Below are positions 32,794 to 42,025 of a stretch of 64,000 bases of DNA, piece after piece. A model generated the notes under the pieces. That model saw nothing but the letters and a program-made list of their open reading frames with translations. It did no database searches and was not told the DNA's origin. Both the position numbers and the translations under genes were made by a program. How positions within the stretch are numbered: position 1 is the first letter of the stretch; each line of letters begins with the position of its first letter. This DNA is from Paraoerskovia sediminicola (GTDB taxonomy: Bacteria; Actinomycetota; Actinomycetes; Actinomycetales; Cellulomonadaceae). Where the stretch lies: positions 1,488,001 to 1,552,000 of the forward strand of contig NZ_AP027729.1 of NCBI RefSeq assembly GCF_030296575.1. Direction: 5' to 3'.

Positions 32794-33798
32794 CTACCAG
32801 GCCGCGGCGACCCGTTCGAGGGTGTCGATCCGGGTCTCGACGGAGTGCGCGGTGCCCGTCACCATGATCTCGTCCGCGCGGGTCTGCGACTGCAGGTCCG
32901 CGAGGTACGCGACGACGTCCTCGGCCGTGCCTGCGGCCTGCGTCCCGGGCAGGTGTTCGAGGAGCATGCGCTCCTCGGCGGTGAACCCGCGCTCGGCGGC
33001 GTCCTCGGGCGTCACGATCGGCCCGAGGCGGCCGCCCGTGCGCAGCGTGAGCGCCATGACGCGACTCGGACCCGCGAGGTAGTCGGCCGCTTCACGCGTC
33101 TCTGCGGCGAGCACCGACGCGCTGACCATCACGTACGGCTCGGGCAGCGCCTCGGACGGCTGGAACGCCGACCGGTACGCCTGCACGGCGTCGAGCGTGA
33201 TGCCGGTGTTGAAGTGGTGCGCGTACACGTACGGCAGGCTCAGGGCTGCGGCGACCTGCGCGGAGTAGGGCGACGAGCCGAGCAGCCACATGCGGGGGGA
33301 CGACGTCGCAGCGGGAGTCCCGCGGAACGCTCCGGTCGGGTGGGTCGAGAGCTGGTCGGCGAGCTCGACCAGGTGCTGCGGGAACTCCTGGACCCCGAGC
33401 GTGTCGGTGGACCGGCGCAGGGCGGCGGCCGTCCGCGGGTCCGTCCCGGGGGCGCGCCCGATCCCGAGGTCGATCCGGCCGGGGTGCAGGGCCTCGAGCA
33501 TCGCGAACTGCTCGGCGACCACCAGCGGTGCGTGGTTCGGGAGCATGACGCCGCCGGAGCCGACGGAGATCCGCTCGGTCGACGCGGCGAGGTGCGCGAT
33601 GAGCACGGGCGGCGTCGTCGACGCGACGGCCGCCATGTTGTGGTGCTCGGCGACCCAGAACCTGCGGTAGCCCGCGACGTCGGCCGCCTGCGCGAGGCGG
33701 GTCGAGGCGGCGAGCGCCTCGGACGACGTCTGACCCGCGCCGACCGGCGCGAGGTCGAGGACGGAGAGTGGGGCGCGGGTGCTCGTCGAAAGGGTCAC
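32794..33798 (-). CDS. LLM-class flavin-dependent oxidoreductase
   Basis: This ~334-residue bacterial-luciferase-like protein carries the family signatures [51 protein letters not shown] and [20 protein letters not shown]. It belongs to the YhbW-like group that uses reduced FMN; the substrate is unknown. GTG 33798 is chosen because family proteins begin near the LSVLDLAPV strand; the frame is open to a TTG at 33855. It follows the MFS exporter gene on the same strand with a gap of about 160 bases, and is convergent with mutT. Confidence 0.87.
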   Translation of the reverse strand: MTLSTSTRAPLSVLDLAPVGAGQTSSEALAASTRLAQAADVAGYRRFWVAEHHNMAAVASTTPPVLIAHLAASTERISVGSGGVMLPNHAPLVVAEQFAMLEALHPGRIDLGIGRAPGTDPRTAAALRRSTDTLGVQEFPQHLVELADQLSTHPTGAFRGTPAATSSPRMWLLGSSPYSAQVAAALSLPYVYAHHFNTGITLDAVQAYRSAFQPSEALPEPYVMVSASVLAAETREAADYLAGPSRVMALTLRTGGRLGPIVTPEDAAERGFTAEERMLLEHLPGTQAAGTAEDVVAYLADLQSQTRADEIMVTGTAHSVETRIDTLERVAAAW

Positions 33799-33954
33799 GT
33801 CCGTCCACAACGCTCGGTGCGCCGTCCGGCATCCCGAGAACAGGGTGACGTGCAAGACCCTTGCCCCGCGCTGCCTCGGACCGGCGACGCGTCGTCGGCA
33901 CTCCGTGCGATCACTCTCACGGTGCGGAGTGGCGTCACCCAGGCAGGCCGGCGC

Positions 33955-35295
33955 TCATCGGGTGGGGGCGGCGGGCTCCCGGTCGGTTGCGGCGGGGCTC
34001 TGAGCGTCCTGTCGGCGCAGCGGCGCGACCTGACCGGCGAGCACGATGCTCATCACCAGCGCGAGCGCGATCGTCAGCAGCGCGTACCGTCCGCCGATCG
34101 ACGCGACGAGCAGGCCGAGGACGGGCGGGGCGGCGAGCTGGGCCATCGAGCTGAACGACGTCACGACGGAGACGCGGGCGGCAGCGCGGGTCGGGTCGTC
34201 CGAAGCGGCGGCGATCGCGATCGGGTTGCCGAGGGCCGCTCCGAATCCCCAGGCGACGATGCCGATCCACGCGACCCACAGGCTCGGGCCGAGCGCGAAC
34301 AGCACGAGCCCCAGGAGCGACACGACGGCGGAGGCGCGGAGGACCGCCACGCGGCCGAACCGGTCGATGACGCGCGTGCCGAGCATCCGGAAGACCGTCA
34401 TGGCGACGATGAACGTGCCGTAGGCGAGCGACCCGACGGCCTCCTGCTCGTGGAATCCGTCGACGACCGCGATCGACAGCCAGTTCCCGGCGGAACCCTC
34501 CGAGAGCGAGGCGGCGAGGATCACGAGGCCGATGAGCAGGGTGCGCGGCTCGGTCCACGCGGCGAGCGCCGTCCGCAGAGCGGCCCCGCGGCGGCGTGGT
34601 CCGGTGCTGGGAGCGCTGCCCGGATCTCCTGCCGAGGAGCCGTCGCGCGGGTCGCCCGACCCGTCGCGCATCGGCGGCGGCTGCAGCGCCGAGGCCGCGG
34701 GGATCAGCGCGATGCGGAGCCCGGCCACCACCACGGCGATCACCACGATGTGCGTCGCGGCCGAGACGTGGGCGAACGAGAACGCGGCCCCGGTGACGGT
34801 GCCGATCGCAGCGCCGATCGAGAAGGCGGCGTGGAAGTGCGGCAGGATCGCGCGCCCGACGCGCTGCTCGACGATCGCCGCGTTGAGGTTGATCGGGATG
34901 TTCGTGCCCGCACCGCTGAACCCGTTGAGGAACGCGCCGGCGACGAAGAGTCCGACGGACCCTGTCACGGCGCCGGCCGCGATGAGGCCGAACCCGACGA
35001 CGTTCCCGGCGGTCGCCGCGTACATGACGGCCCGGCTGCCGTAGCGCGTCACGACGGTCCCGCCGATGAGCACGGAGATGAGCGCACCCACCGCGCCGAA
35101 GATCAGGAGGGTGCCAAGACGGGCGGAGTCGATGCCCAGGTCCTCGCGCAGCGAGGGGAGACGGGTGAGCCAGCTGGAGAACGTGAGCCCCATGAGCCCG
35201 AAGAGGATGAGCAGGGACCACCGTGCCTGTCGGACGACGGTCGGTACGGCGGTCTGCGCTGCTGGGGAGCGCTGGGGGTCTGGCTGGGTGCTCAC
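33955..35295 (-). CDS. MFS transporter
   Basis: This ~446-residue major facilitator has twelve hydrophobic segments in two halves, with a charged linker around residues 205-235 (MRDGSGDPRDGSSAGDPGSA). The pattern (GLTFSSWLTRLPSLREDLG, FLNGFSGAGTNIPINLNAAI) fits the YbjJ/FucP-like group of proton-coupled transporters; substrate is unknown. GTG 35295 lies about seven bases after a -10-like TACACT, suggesting a leaderless message; GTG 35346 is another possible start. Confidence 0.85.
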   Translation of the reverse strand: MSTQPDPQRSPAAQTAVPTVVRQARWSLLILFGLMGLTFSSWLTRLPSLREDLGIDSARLGTLLIFGAVGALISVLIGGTVVTRYGSRAVMYAATAGNVVGFGLIAAGAVTGSVGLFVAGAFLNGFSGAGTNIPINLNAAIVEQRVGRAILPHFHAAFSIGAAIGTVTGAAFSFAHVSAATHIVVIAVVVAGLRIALIPAASALQPPPMRDGSGDPRDGSSAGDPGSAPSTGPRRRGAALRTALAAWTEPRTLLIGLVILAASLSEGSAGNWLSIAVVDGFHEQEAVGSLAYGTFIVAMTVFRMLGTRVIDRFGRVAVLRASAVVSLLGLVLFALGPSLWVAWIGIVAWGFGAALGNPIAIAAASDDPTRAAARVSVVTSFSSMAQLAAPPVLGLLVASIGGRYALLTIALALVMSIVLAGQVAPLRRQDAQSPAATDREPAAPTR

Positions 35296-35308
35296 TGGCA
35301 ACAGTGTA

Positions 35309-35322
35309 TCGAAACGATTCGA
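35309..35322. promoter_or_regulatory. Palindrome over the MFS promoter
   Basis: TCGAAACGATTCGA is an inverted repeat with one mismatch around a central CG, like LacI/GntR-family operators. It touches the likely -10 (35303-35308) of the minus-strand MFS gene. A second pair of arms (CACTGGC 35293-35299 and GCCAGTG 35323-35329) brackets it. Confidence 0.4.
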
Positions 35323-35400
35323 GCCAGTGGCTGTGTCGTCCGCCACGGAAACGGCGTCACGCGCCGCGGTGCGCGCTCAGGGAAGAGAGGGCGCACGACA

Positions 35401-35432
35401 GCGGCGGGCCACCCCGAGAGGTGACCCGCCGC
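35401..35432 (-). terminator. Hairpin after the GlsB/YeaQ-like gene
   Basis: GCGGCGGG pairs with CCCGCCGC, extended by CACC/GGTG past one mismatch. It lies 23 bases beyond the stop of the minus-strand gene at 35455. Confidence 0.5.
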
Positions 35433-35454
35433 GTCGGTACGAGGTGGAGAGGTG

Positions 35455-35715
35455 TCAGCGCTTGCGGCCGACGATCGCTCCGTAGATGCCGAGCACGATC
35501 AGCGCGCCGAGGATCGCGAGGCCCCACGACTGGAGGGACCAGAACTCCTCGAGACCGCCGCCGAAGAACTGTGCGCCGATCCATCCGCCGAGGAGCGCGC
35601 CGACGATCCCGAGCAGGATCGTCATGATGAGGCTGCCCGTCTGCTTGCCGGGGAGGATGGCACGGGCGATGAGGCCCGCGATGAGGCCGAGAACGATGAG
35701 AGCGATCCAACCCAT
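35455..35715 (-). CDS. GlsB/YeaQ/YmgE-family stress membrane protein
   Basis: The 86-residue protein has three glycine-rich membrane helices (MGWIALIVLGLIAGLIARAI, LPGKQTGSLIMTILLGIVGA, WGLAILGALIVLGIYGAIVG), the layout of the transglycosylase-associated family of small stress-induced membrane proteins. Usual family length is 80-90 residues, so it is complete. ATG 35715 follows AGGAGA. It is transcribed alone with its own downstream hairpin. Biochemical role is unknown for the family. Confidence 0.88.
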   Translation of the reverse strand: MGWIALIVLGLIAGLIARAILPGKQTGSLIMTILLGIVGALLGGWIGAQFFGGGLEEFWSLQSWGLAILGALIVLGIYGAIVGRKR

Positions 35716-35881
35716 GAGTGTTCTCCTTCTGAGTTCTGACGGACGTGAGCGGGCTGACTATCCCACAGACTCGTGGTCGGCGGTACGGTGAGCACCGACG
35801 CGCCGCGCCGCCCGTGATCAGGTGACCGACCGGCGCAGGGCGACCACAGACCAGCACGTGACCGGGCCAGCAGGAGGAAAC

Positions 35882-36118
35882 ATGGACGACGACCGCACGA
35901 CAGGCACCTCGGCGAGCACTGCCGGCTCCGACGCCGACTCCACCGTCGGCGGCAACATCGCCGGCGTGACGAACTTCGTCGTCGGCATGGTGCTGTTCCT
36001 GCTCGGCCTCGGGCTCATGAGCCTCGGCTACTCGGAGGAGAGCCTCTGGCTGTTCTTCGCCGGCATCATCGCGTCGTCGCTCGCGTTCTTCATCCCGCTG
36101 GCACGCCGCGAGCACTGA
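35882..36118 (+). CDS. Small two-helix membrane protein
   Basis: The 78-residue protein has an acidic, Ser/Thr-rich N-terminal tail of ~30 residues, two membrane helices (NFVVGMVLFLLGLGLMSLGY and LWLFFAGIIASSLAFFIPLA) and an Arg-rich end. ATG 35882 follows AGGAGGAAA, which fixes the start over the upstream ATG at 35822. I recognise no family. It is read divergently from the GlsB-like gene with ~165 bases between them. Confidence 0.65.
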   Translation: MDDDRTTGTSASTAGSDADSTVGGNIAGVTNFVVGMVLFLLGLGLMSLGYSEESLWLFFAGIIASSLAFFIPLARREH

Positions 36119-36191
36119 TCGCCGGCTGCTGGGCCACCGCTGGTACGACGACCGACCGGGCGGCGATGGCACGAGACTGACGACGGACACG

Positions 36192-36419
36192 ATGACGATC
36201 CAGGGGCAGGGCACGCCGCGCGGAGGCCCTCCGGCAGGGCGGCGAGGGACCAACCTGCCGACCGACGTCATGGCGTCCTACGGAGTCGGTCTCACGTCGC
36301 GAACGGGGTGGAGCAGCACTGAACAGATGAAGGCTGCCTTCCCCGACGCGACCGGCAGGGTGTGTGGGTTCGGCGGGTACGCGACGCAGTCGAACGCTTG
36401 CCAGATCGTCGCGAAATGA
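36192..36419 (+). CDS. Small hypothetical protein coupled to a lipoprotein
   Basis: The 75-residue frame starts at ATG 36192, is Gly/Arg-rich at first, then reads SYGVGLTSRTGWSSTEQMKA and ends near CGFGGYATQSNACQIV. Its TGA overlaps the next ATG (ATGA), and it is the only open frame that explains the spacing, so it is probably translated. No family recognised and no signal peptide. Confidence 0.4.
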   Translation: MTIQGQGTPRGGPPAGRRGTNLPTDVMASYGVGLTSRTGWSSTEQMKAAFPDATGRVCGFGGYATQSNACQIVAK

Positions 36420-36958
36420 TGGCGGCGGGAACACGAGTCGTCGGGGCGGGCGCCGGATTGCTCGTCGCACTGCCTCTCGCGGCATGCGCTCCCGTCGGCG
36501 ACGGTCCGCTCGCCGGGCCCAGAGTGGCAGCCGACGACGTCGAGCTGTGCGTTCCGACGACCGCCGGTGAGCACATCTATTTCGGCGAAGCGCTCGCCAA
36601 CGGCGGCTCGGACCCCGCGGTGATCTCGGACGTCCGAGGGACCGCGGAGAGAGCCGAGTCCGTCGACTTCTCCATAGACCAGGAGGGGCTTTCTCTCGAC
36701 GAGGTGCTGGGCGGCGGCGGATGGCCGACCGACGAACCCGTCGGGTTCGAGGCTGACGCTCTCGGCCGTGCCGTCCCCGTCGAGGGCGTCGTCGTCGATC
36801 CTGGAGCCGCGGTCACGTTGATCGCCGTCGTGGAGCCGACCTCCGCCACGGATGACGCGATCGTCGACGACATCATCGTGACGTACACGAGTGGCGACGA
36901 AGAGTACGAGGAGCACATCTCCGTCGCGTATCGGGTGCACCACGGTGACAGCTGCTAG
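36416..36958 (+). CDS. Predicted lipoprotein of unknown function
   Basis: The 180-residue product has a type II signal peptide (GAGAGLLVALPLAACAPVG) with lipobox Leu-Ala-Ala-Cys, so it should be lipid-anchored outside the membrane. The mature part is acidic and beta-rich, with Cys in ELCVPTT and at the C-terminus that could pair. ATG 36416 overlaps the stop of the upstream small frame; ATG 36419 is equally possible. No family recognised. Confidence 0.7.
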   Translation: MMAAGTRVVGAGAGLLVALPLAACAPVGDGPLAGPRVAADDVELCVPTTAGEHIYFGEALANGGSDPAVISDVRGTAERAESVDFSIDQEGLSLDEVLGGGGWPTDEPVGFEADALGRAVPVEGVVVDPGAAVTLIAVVEPTSATDDAIVDDIIVTYTSGDEEYEEHISVAYRVHHGDSC

Positions 36959-37355
36959 AAGGATCACGGCTCTCGTTCTCGCTGCGGCGGAGCCGAGCGC
37001 CCGCGCGATTCCTGGTCGGAAGGACACCTCTGCTGCGCAGACGGCCCCACCGGTGCGCGTGCGTCCCGAGCCGCCGAGCTCGACGTCCATGCTCGTCGCG
37101 GAGCGTCTCGTCCGTCGCCAAGGCCCTCGCTGCGCGACCGGGAGTGGGTCAGCCCCGATCGCTCTGACCAGAGCGTCCAGCGCCTGACCGCGCCCGGGGA
37201 TGCGTCTCCATCATCCGCCCAGCGTGTCCGCAGGCCCGGTAGCGCTCGCAGTGCGGTGTCGGCGCTAACGGGCGGGCCGACCGGGCCAGACCAATCTGGT
37301 CAGAACGGCGACCCTGTGACGACCGGTCGGGCGCGGCGCGCCCGATCACGAGAAC
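36959..37355. other. Gap between lipoprotein and hsp20 terminator
   Basis: About 400 bases. A small hairpin CCAGA-CCAA-TCTGG lies near 37287-37300. No supported open frame or recognisable RNA. Confidence 0.4.
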
Positions 37356-37398
37356 GGCGTTGCCACCCGACCTGAACGACCGGTCGGGCGGCAACGCC
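37356..37398 (-). terminator. Strong hairpin downstream of hsp20
   Basis: GGCGTTGCC (37356-37364) pairs with GGCAACGCC (37390-37398), and inside it CCCGACC with GGTCGGG (37382-37388). It lies 22 bases past the hsp20 stop. Confidence 0.65.
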
Positions 37399-37419
37399 GC
37401 GTTCGGGCTCGGGGCAGGA

Positions 37420-37851
37420 TCAGCCCGCGTCCGCGCCCGTCGTGATCTCGCCGCGCGACCCGGCGTGAGCGATCTCGATCTTGCGAGGCTTCGCCTCCTC
37501 GCTGACCGGGATCGTGAGGGTCAGCACACCGTCGGCATAGGACGCCTCGATCTTGTCGAGGGCGAGGCCTCGACCGACCGTGAGCTGCCGGGCGAACGTG
37601 CCGGTGGCTCGCTCGCGCAGGAGCCACTGCGCCTCGGACGAGCGTGGCGTGCGCTCCGCGCGGATCGTGAGCGTCCGGTCCTCGACCGAGACGTCGATCG
37701 TGCCCGGGTCCACACCCGGCAGGTCGACGGCCAGGACGTAGTGGTCACCCGAGCGGAACAGGTCCATCGGCAGCGAGGACGACGCCCGGTTGGTCAGCAC
37801 GGAGCCGAACAGACGGTCCATCTCCTGAAAAGGGTCCCAACGCGTAGCCAT
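37420..37851 (-). CDS. Hsp20/alpha-crystallin small heat-shock protein
   Basis: The 143-residue protein is an ATP-independent holdase that keeps unfolding proteins soluble. It has a short N-terminal arm (MATRWDPFQEMDRLFGS), the alpha-crystallin domain (about 35-130; DLPGVDPGTIDVSVEDRTLT, TFARQLTVGRGLALDKIEAS, YADGVLTLTIPV) and a C-terminal tail starting KPRKIEI. ATG 37851 follows GAGGAGGTG. A CIRCE element 93 bases upstream shows control by the HrcA repressor. Confidence 0.92.
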   Translation of the reverse strand: MATRWDPFQEMDRLFGSVLTNRASSSLPMDLFRSGDHYVLAVDLPGVDPGTIDVSVEDRTLTIRAERTPRSSEAQWLLRERATGTFARQLTVGRGLALDKIEASYADGVLTLTIPVSEEAKPRKIEIAHAGSRGEITTGADAG

Positions 37852-37943
37852 CGCGCATCACCTCCTCGACGAATGGCCCCGACCGCCGGGGCCGAGCGAC
37901 CACGGGGCGGAGGTGCCCGCCCCGTGTGGCTACGAGACACTTT

Positions 37944-37970
37944 TTAGCACTCGGACCCGGAGAGTGCTAG
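37944..37970 (-). promoter_or_regulatory. CIRCE element (HrcA operator) of hsp20
   Basis: TTAGCACTC-N9-GAGTGCTAG is the textbook CIRCE inverted repeat, here with a single end-base change. HrcA would bind it and be released on heat shock. No hrcA gene is in the window. Confidence 0.92.
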
Positions 37971-38020
37971 CGATGATCGCTGACGGCGAACTTGGAGTCT
38001 TTCTGCGCCGCGAACGCGGC

Positions 38021-38057
38021 GCTGCCGCCGGATCGGTGGTCCCGATCCGGCGGCAGC
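38021..38057 (-). terminator. 16-bp hairpin downstream of metE
   Basis: GCTGCCGCCGGATCGG and CCGATCCGGCGGCAGC pair perfectly with a five-base loop, 22 bases after the metE stop. Confidence 0.65.
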
Positions 38058-38078
38058 CCCACGTTCGACCCGGTGGCG

Positions 38079-40606
38079 TCAGAGCGTCGCGCGGACCGCC
38101 TTGGTGGCCGACACGAGGTTCTCCAGCGACGGCACCGTCTCGGCGTACCGGCGCGTCTTGAGCCCGCAGTCGGGGTTCGCCCACACGACGTGCGGGTCGA
38201 TCGACTTCACGGCGAGCTCGAGCAGCTCCGTGGCCTCCTCGACCGACGGCACGCGCGGGCTGTGGATGTCGTAGACGCCCGGTCCGATCCCGCGGGCGAA
38301 CCCGACGGCCTCGAGCTCGGGCACGATCTCCATGCGCGACCGCGCCGCCTCGACGGAGGTCACGTCGGCATCGAGGGCGTCGATCGCGCCGATGACCTCG
38401 CCGAACTCCGAGTAGCACAGGTGAGTGTGCACCTGCGTCTCGGTGCGGACGCCCGAGGTGGCGAGCCGGAACGACCCGACCGACCAGTCCAGGTAGGCCG
38501 GCTGGTCGGCGGCGCGCAGCGGCAGCAGCTCGCGCAGCGCCGGCTCGTCGACCTGGATGATCCCGATGCCCGCGGCCTCGAGGTCGGCGAGCTCGTCGCG
38601 CAGCGCGAGACCGACCTGGTTGGCGGAGTCGCCCAGCGGCTGGTCGTCGCGCACGAACGACCACGCGAGGATCGTCACCGGCCCGGTCAGCATGCCCTTG
38701 ACCGGCTTCGACGTCAGCGACGCCGTGTACGACGACCAGTCGACGGTCATGGGCGCCGAGCGCACGACGTCGCCCCAGAGGATCGGCGGGCGCACGCAGC
38801 GCGAGCCGTAGGACTGGACCCAGCCGTTGGCGGTCGTAGCGAAGCCGTCGAGCAGCTCCGCGAAGTACTGCACCATGTCGTTGCGCTCGGGCTCGCCGTG
38901 CACGAGCACGTCGAGGCCGATCTGCTCCTGCAGCTCGACGACCCGGCGGATCTCCGCCTGCATCGCCGAGGTGTACTCGGCCTCGGGCAGCGCACCGCGC
39001 GCGTGCTGGGCCCGCGCCCGCCGGATCTCCGGCGTCTGCGGGAACGACCCGATCGTCGTCGTCGGCAGCAGCGGCAGGCCGAGCGCCGCCTGCTGGGCGG
39101 CCGCGCGCTCTGCGTAGGCGCCGCGCGTGAAGTCGCCCGCGGTCAGGCTCGCGAGGCGCTCGCGGACCTCCGGCACCCGCACGCCCTCCGCGGTCACCCG
39201 GGAGGCGACGGCGTCGGACGACGCACGCAGCTCGTCCGCGACGGCGTCACGACCTGAGGCCAGGCCTCGGGCGAGCGTGGCGACCTCGCCGACCTTCTGG
39301 TTCGCGAACGCGAGCCACTCCCGCAGCCGCGGGTCGAGCTTGCGGCGCGCGGCGCCGGGGGTCGAGTCGTTGCCCCACTGCTCGTCGTCCGCGTCGTGCG
39401 GCACGTGGAGCAGGGACGTCGAGGTGCCGACCGCGACCGCTCCGGCGCCGAGACCCTGGGGCCCGACGAGCCCTTCGAGGGTCGTGAGCTTCGCGTCCAG
39501 GTCGGCGCGCCAGACGTTGTGCCCGTCGATCACGCCGGCGACGACGGTCTTGGTGGCGAGGCCCGGGTACGCGGCCGCAGCGGCGCCGTCCGACACGATG
39601 CTGCCCTTGACCAGGTCGAGCGAGATCGCCTCGACGTCGGTCGCGGCGAGCACGGCGAGACCGTCGCTCTGCGGCGTGACGAGGCTGCCGAACGGGGTGC
39701 CGACGAGGATCCGGGGGCGCTCGGGGATCGTGTCCAGGTCGGCGTCCGGCGACGGCGGCGCGAGCTCGGACGCGAGCGCGCGGTAGGCCGTCTCGATCGC
39801 GGCGTGGATCCGCTCGACCGGGACGTCGACGGAGTCGGTGACGAGGATCGGCTCGTCGAGCTGGACCCACGGCGCGCCGACCGCGCCGAGCGCGCGGAGC
39901 AGCTCGGCATAGGCGGCGACGACGTCGTCGAGGCGGTCGAGGGGTGGAAGTCCTGACTTCGCGTCGTCCCGTCGATGTGCTCAGCCTTCGCGAGCGCGAG
40001 GAACGTCACCGGGCCGACGACGACCGGGCGCGTCGTGACGCCGGCCTCCTTGGCCTCGGCGAATTCGCGGACGATCCGGTGGTCGGCGAACGAGATCGGC
40101 GTGCTCTCGCTGATCTCCGGCACCAGGTAGTGGTAGTTCGTGTCGAACCACTTCGTCATCTCGAGCGGGGCGTCCTCGCCGCGACCGCGGGCGACCGTGA
40201 AGTAGCCCTCGGGCTCGAGGGAGCCGTCGTCCTCGTCCAGGAGGTCCGCGAACCGGGACGGGACCGCGCCGAGGAGCGCGACGACGTCGAGCACCTGGTC
40301 GTAGTACGAGAACGAGCCCGGGACGGAGCCGTCCTCGGGGTCCAGGCCGAGCGCGACGAGGCGCTTGACCGTCTCGCGGCGCAGGGTGCCGCCCGCGACC
40401 TCGAGGTCGACCGCGTCGATCTCGCCGGACCAGAAGGACTCGACGGCCTTCTTGAGCTCGCGGCGGCGCCCGATGCGCGGGTAGCCGAGGATCGTCCCGC
40501 CCGGGAACGCGGGCCTGACGGCCGGCGCGGGAGCAGTGGCAGCGGTGGGGTCGGTGGTCGGTGCGGTGGTGCTGGTCGTGCTGGTGCTGTCGTCTGATGC
40601 AGTCAT
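38079..40606 (-). CDS. metE: Cobalamin-independent methionine synthase MetE (one apparent frameshift)
   Basis: MetE makes methionine from homocysteine with methyl-tetrahydrofolate polyglutamate, using zinc. From ATG 40606 the N-terminal barrel reads [20 protein letters not shown] and [16 protein letters not shown], then breaks at GGG (39968-39970 on the plus strand, CCC); the C-terminal part continues in the next frame with [57 protein letters not shown] and NPDCGLKTR (zinc ligands His, Cys, Glu, Cys). Adding one G gives 842 residues. The start overlaps the metF stop. Regulated by the SAM-I riboswitch before metF. Confidence 0.9.
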
Positions 40607-41652
40607 CGTCCGAGTCCTTCTGCGGTAGCTGGTGCAGGAGTGGTCTGACCGATGACCCACGGCCCGCTGGCCAGGTCGGGGGCGACGGCGGGGTCGACGG
40701 CTTCCGAACCGTCTGACCCGCCACGTGCCCCGCCGCCGAGGTGTACACCCTCGAGCAGGTCAAGTGCGGCTTCGTGCTTGTTGAACGTGTAGATGTGGAT
40801 GCCCGGGGCGCCCGCGTCGAGCACGGCCTGGGCGAGCTCCACGGAGTGCCGGACGCCGAGCGCGTGGCGCGCCGCGTCGTCGTCCGCCGCGGCCTCCAGC
40901 TCGGCGACGATCACCCGCGGGGCGGGGACGCCGGTGAGCTCCTCGACGCGGCGCAGGCGCCGCGGCTCGGTCATGGGCAGGATCCCGGCGAGGATCGGGA
41001 TCGTGACCCCGGCCTCGCGGGCGTCGGCGACGAAGTCGATGTACGACGACGCCTCGTAGAACAGCTGCGTGATCGCGAAGTCCGCGCCCGCCTTCTGCTT
41101 CTCCAGCAGCCGGGCGACCTCCTGCGCGCGGGTGGTGCCGGCGTCGCGGTTCCCGTCGGGGAAGGTCGCGACGCAGATGGTCAGCGGGCGGGCGGCCCCG
41201 CGGAGGGCGGTGCTGGCGCTCGCGGCGCAGCGGTCGGACTCGACCTGCCGCAGGAGCTCGACGAGCCCGATGCTCGAGCCGACGCCGTCCTCGGCCGGCT
41301 GCCAGTCGGGCTGGTCCTTGGGCGGGTCCCCGCGCAGAGCGAGGAAGCTCCGCACGCCCTCGTCGAGGAAGTCGCCGATGACCTCGGAGACGTCCTCGCG
41401 GGACGCGCCGACGCAGGTCAGGTGGGCGATCGGGAGGACGGGGGTGCCCTGGAGCAGGCGTCCGACGACGGTACGCGCCGTGTCCCGGTCGTTGCCGGCC
41501 GCGCCGTAGGTCACCGAGATGAAGTCCGGGCGCGCCGCGACGAGGCGCCGCGCGGTCTCCCAGAACTTCGGCGCCGCCGACGGGTTGCGCGGGGGCATGA
41601 GCTCGAACGAGACGGTGGGGCGGTCGCGACCGGTGCCGACGGTGACGGTCAT
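40603..41652 (-). CDS. metF: Methylenetetrahydrofolate reductase
   Basis: MetF reduces 5,10-methylene-THF to 5-methyl-THF, the methyl donor for MetE. The 349-residue TIM barrel has VSFELMPPRNPSAAPKFWET, FISVTYGAAGNDRDTA, FLALRGDPPKDQPDW, DFAITQLFYEASSYIDFVAD and GAPGIHIYTFNKHEAALDLL. A ~50-residue Gly/Ala-rich C-terminal tail is longer than usual. Its stop overlaps the metE start (ATGA), so the two are translated together. The leader carries a SAM-I riboswitch. Confidence 0.95.
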   Translation of the reverse strand: MTVTVGTGRDRPTVSFELMPPRNPSAAPKFWETARRLVAARPDFISVTYGAAGNDRDTARTVVGRLLQGTPVLPIAHLTCVGASREDVSEVIGDFLDEGVRSFLALRGDPPKDQPDWQPAEDGVGSSIGLVELLRQVESDRCAASASTALRGAARPLTICVATFPDGNRDAGTTRAQEVARLLEKQKAGADFAITQLFYEASSYIDFVADAREAGVTIPILAGILPMTEPRRLRRVEELTGVPAPRVIVAELEAAADDDAARHALGVRHSVELAQAVLDAGAPGIHIYTFNKHEAALDLLEGVHLGGGARGGSDGSEAVDPAVAPDLASGPWVIGQTTPAPATAEGLGR

Positions 41653-41711
41653 CGGACCGGCCCGCAGGACGGTCCGCAGGGTTGCGAAGTGGGTGCCTCT
41701 GAAAACATAGA

Positions 41712-41813
41712 TCTCTCCATCGACCCTGGCTGTAGCACCCTCACCCTCGGGAGGCTTCCGTCGGGGGTTGCTGCGGTGTCGTCGAGCCAGGACTCTCGAC
41801 CGCTCTGGATGGC
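41712..41813 (-). promoter_or_regulatory. SAM-I (S-box) riboswitch upstream of metF-metE
   Basis: On the minus strand the leader reads CCATCCAGAG, CGAGAGTCCTGGCTCGACGA, GCAGCAACC, GGTGCTACAGCCAG and GATGGAGAGA. CCATC and GATGG form P1, and the GAG/GCAACC/GGTGC blocks are the conserved S-box core in its actinobacterial form. High S-adenosylmethionine would shut off metF-metE. It lies 59 bases before the metF start. Confidence 0.82.
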
Positions 41814-41933
41814 TTGACGGCGATCCTACGAGCGTCCCAGGGTCCGGGCAAAGGTGCGACCGGATGCTGGACGGGTGTGAACGCGGGTCACGCGCCCGGC
41901 GATGGGCCGAAAGATGACAATCTCAAACGCATG

Positions 41934-41962
41934 TTGACATGTGCGGGCGCTGGTGCAAGCAT
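41934..41962 (+). promoter_or_regulatory. Likely promoter of galactoside operon
   Basis: A perfect -35 TTGACA (41934-41939) is followed after 17 bases by a weak -10 AAGCAT (41957-41962). The LacI-type palindrome begins 11 bases downstream, a position that would block the polymerase. Confidence 0.5.
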
Positions 41963-41973
41963 CGTCGGTACAG

Positions 41974-41991
41974 GATGTTTACGTAAACATC
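41974..41991. promoter_or_regulatory. LacI-family operator
   Basis: GATGTTTACGTAAACATC is an exact 18-base palindrome with the central CG typical of LacI-family repressors. The only lacI gene in the window is in the operon just downstream (49293), so it is the probable ligand. No second copy is seen before the second transporter. Confidence 0.75.
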
Positions 41992-42025
41992 ATCCCGGCA
42001 CCGAAGCCAGGCCATGGAGGGCTAC

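Noticed and set aside
41880..41905. Second CRP-type site near the galactoside promoter
   Set aside because: TGTGA and TCACG are present but spaced seven bases, not six, with an end mismatch.
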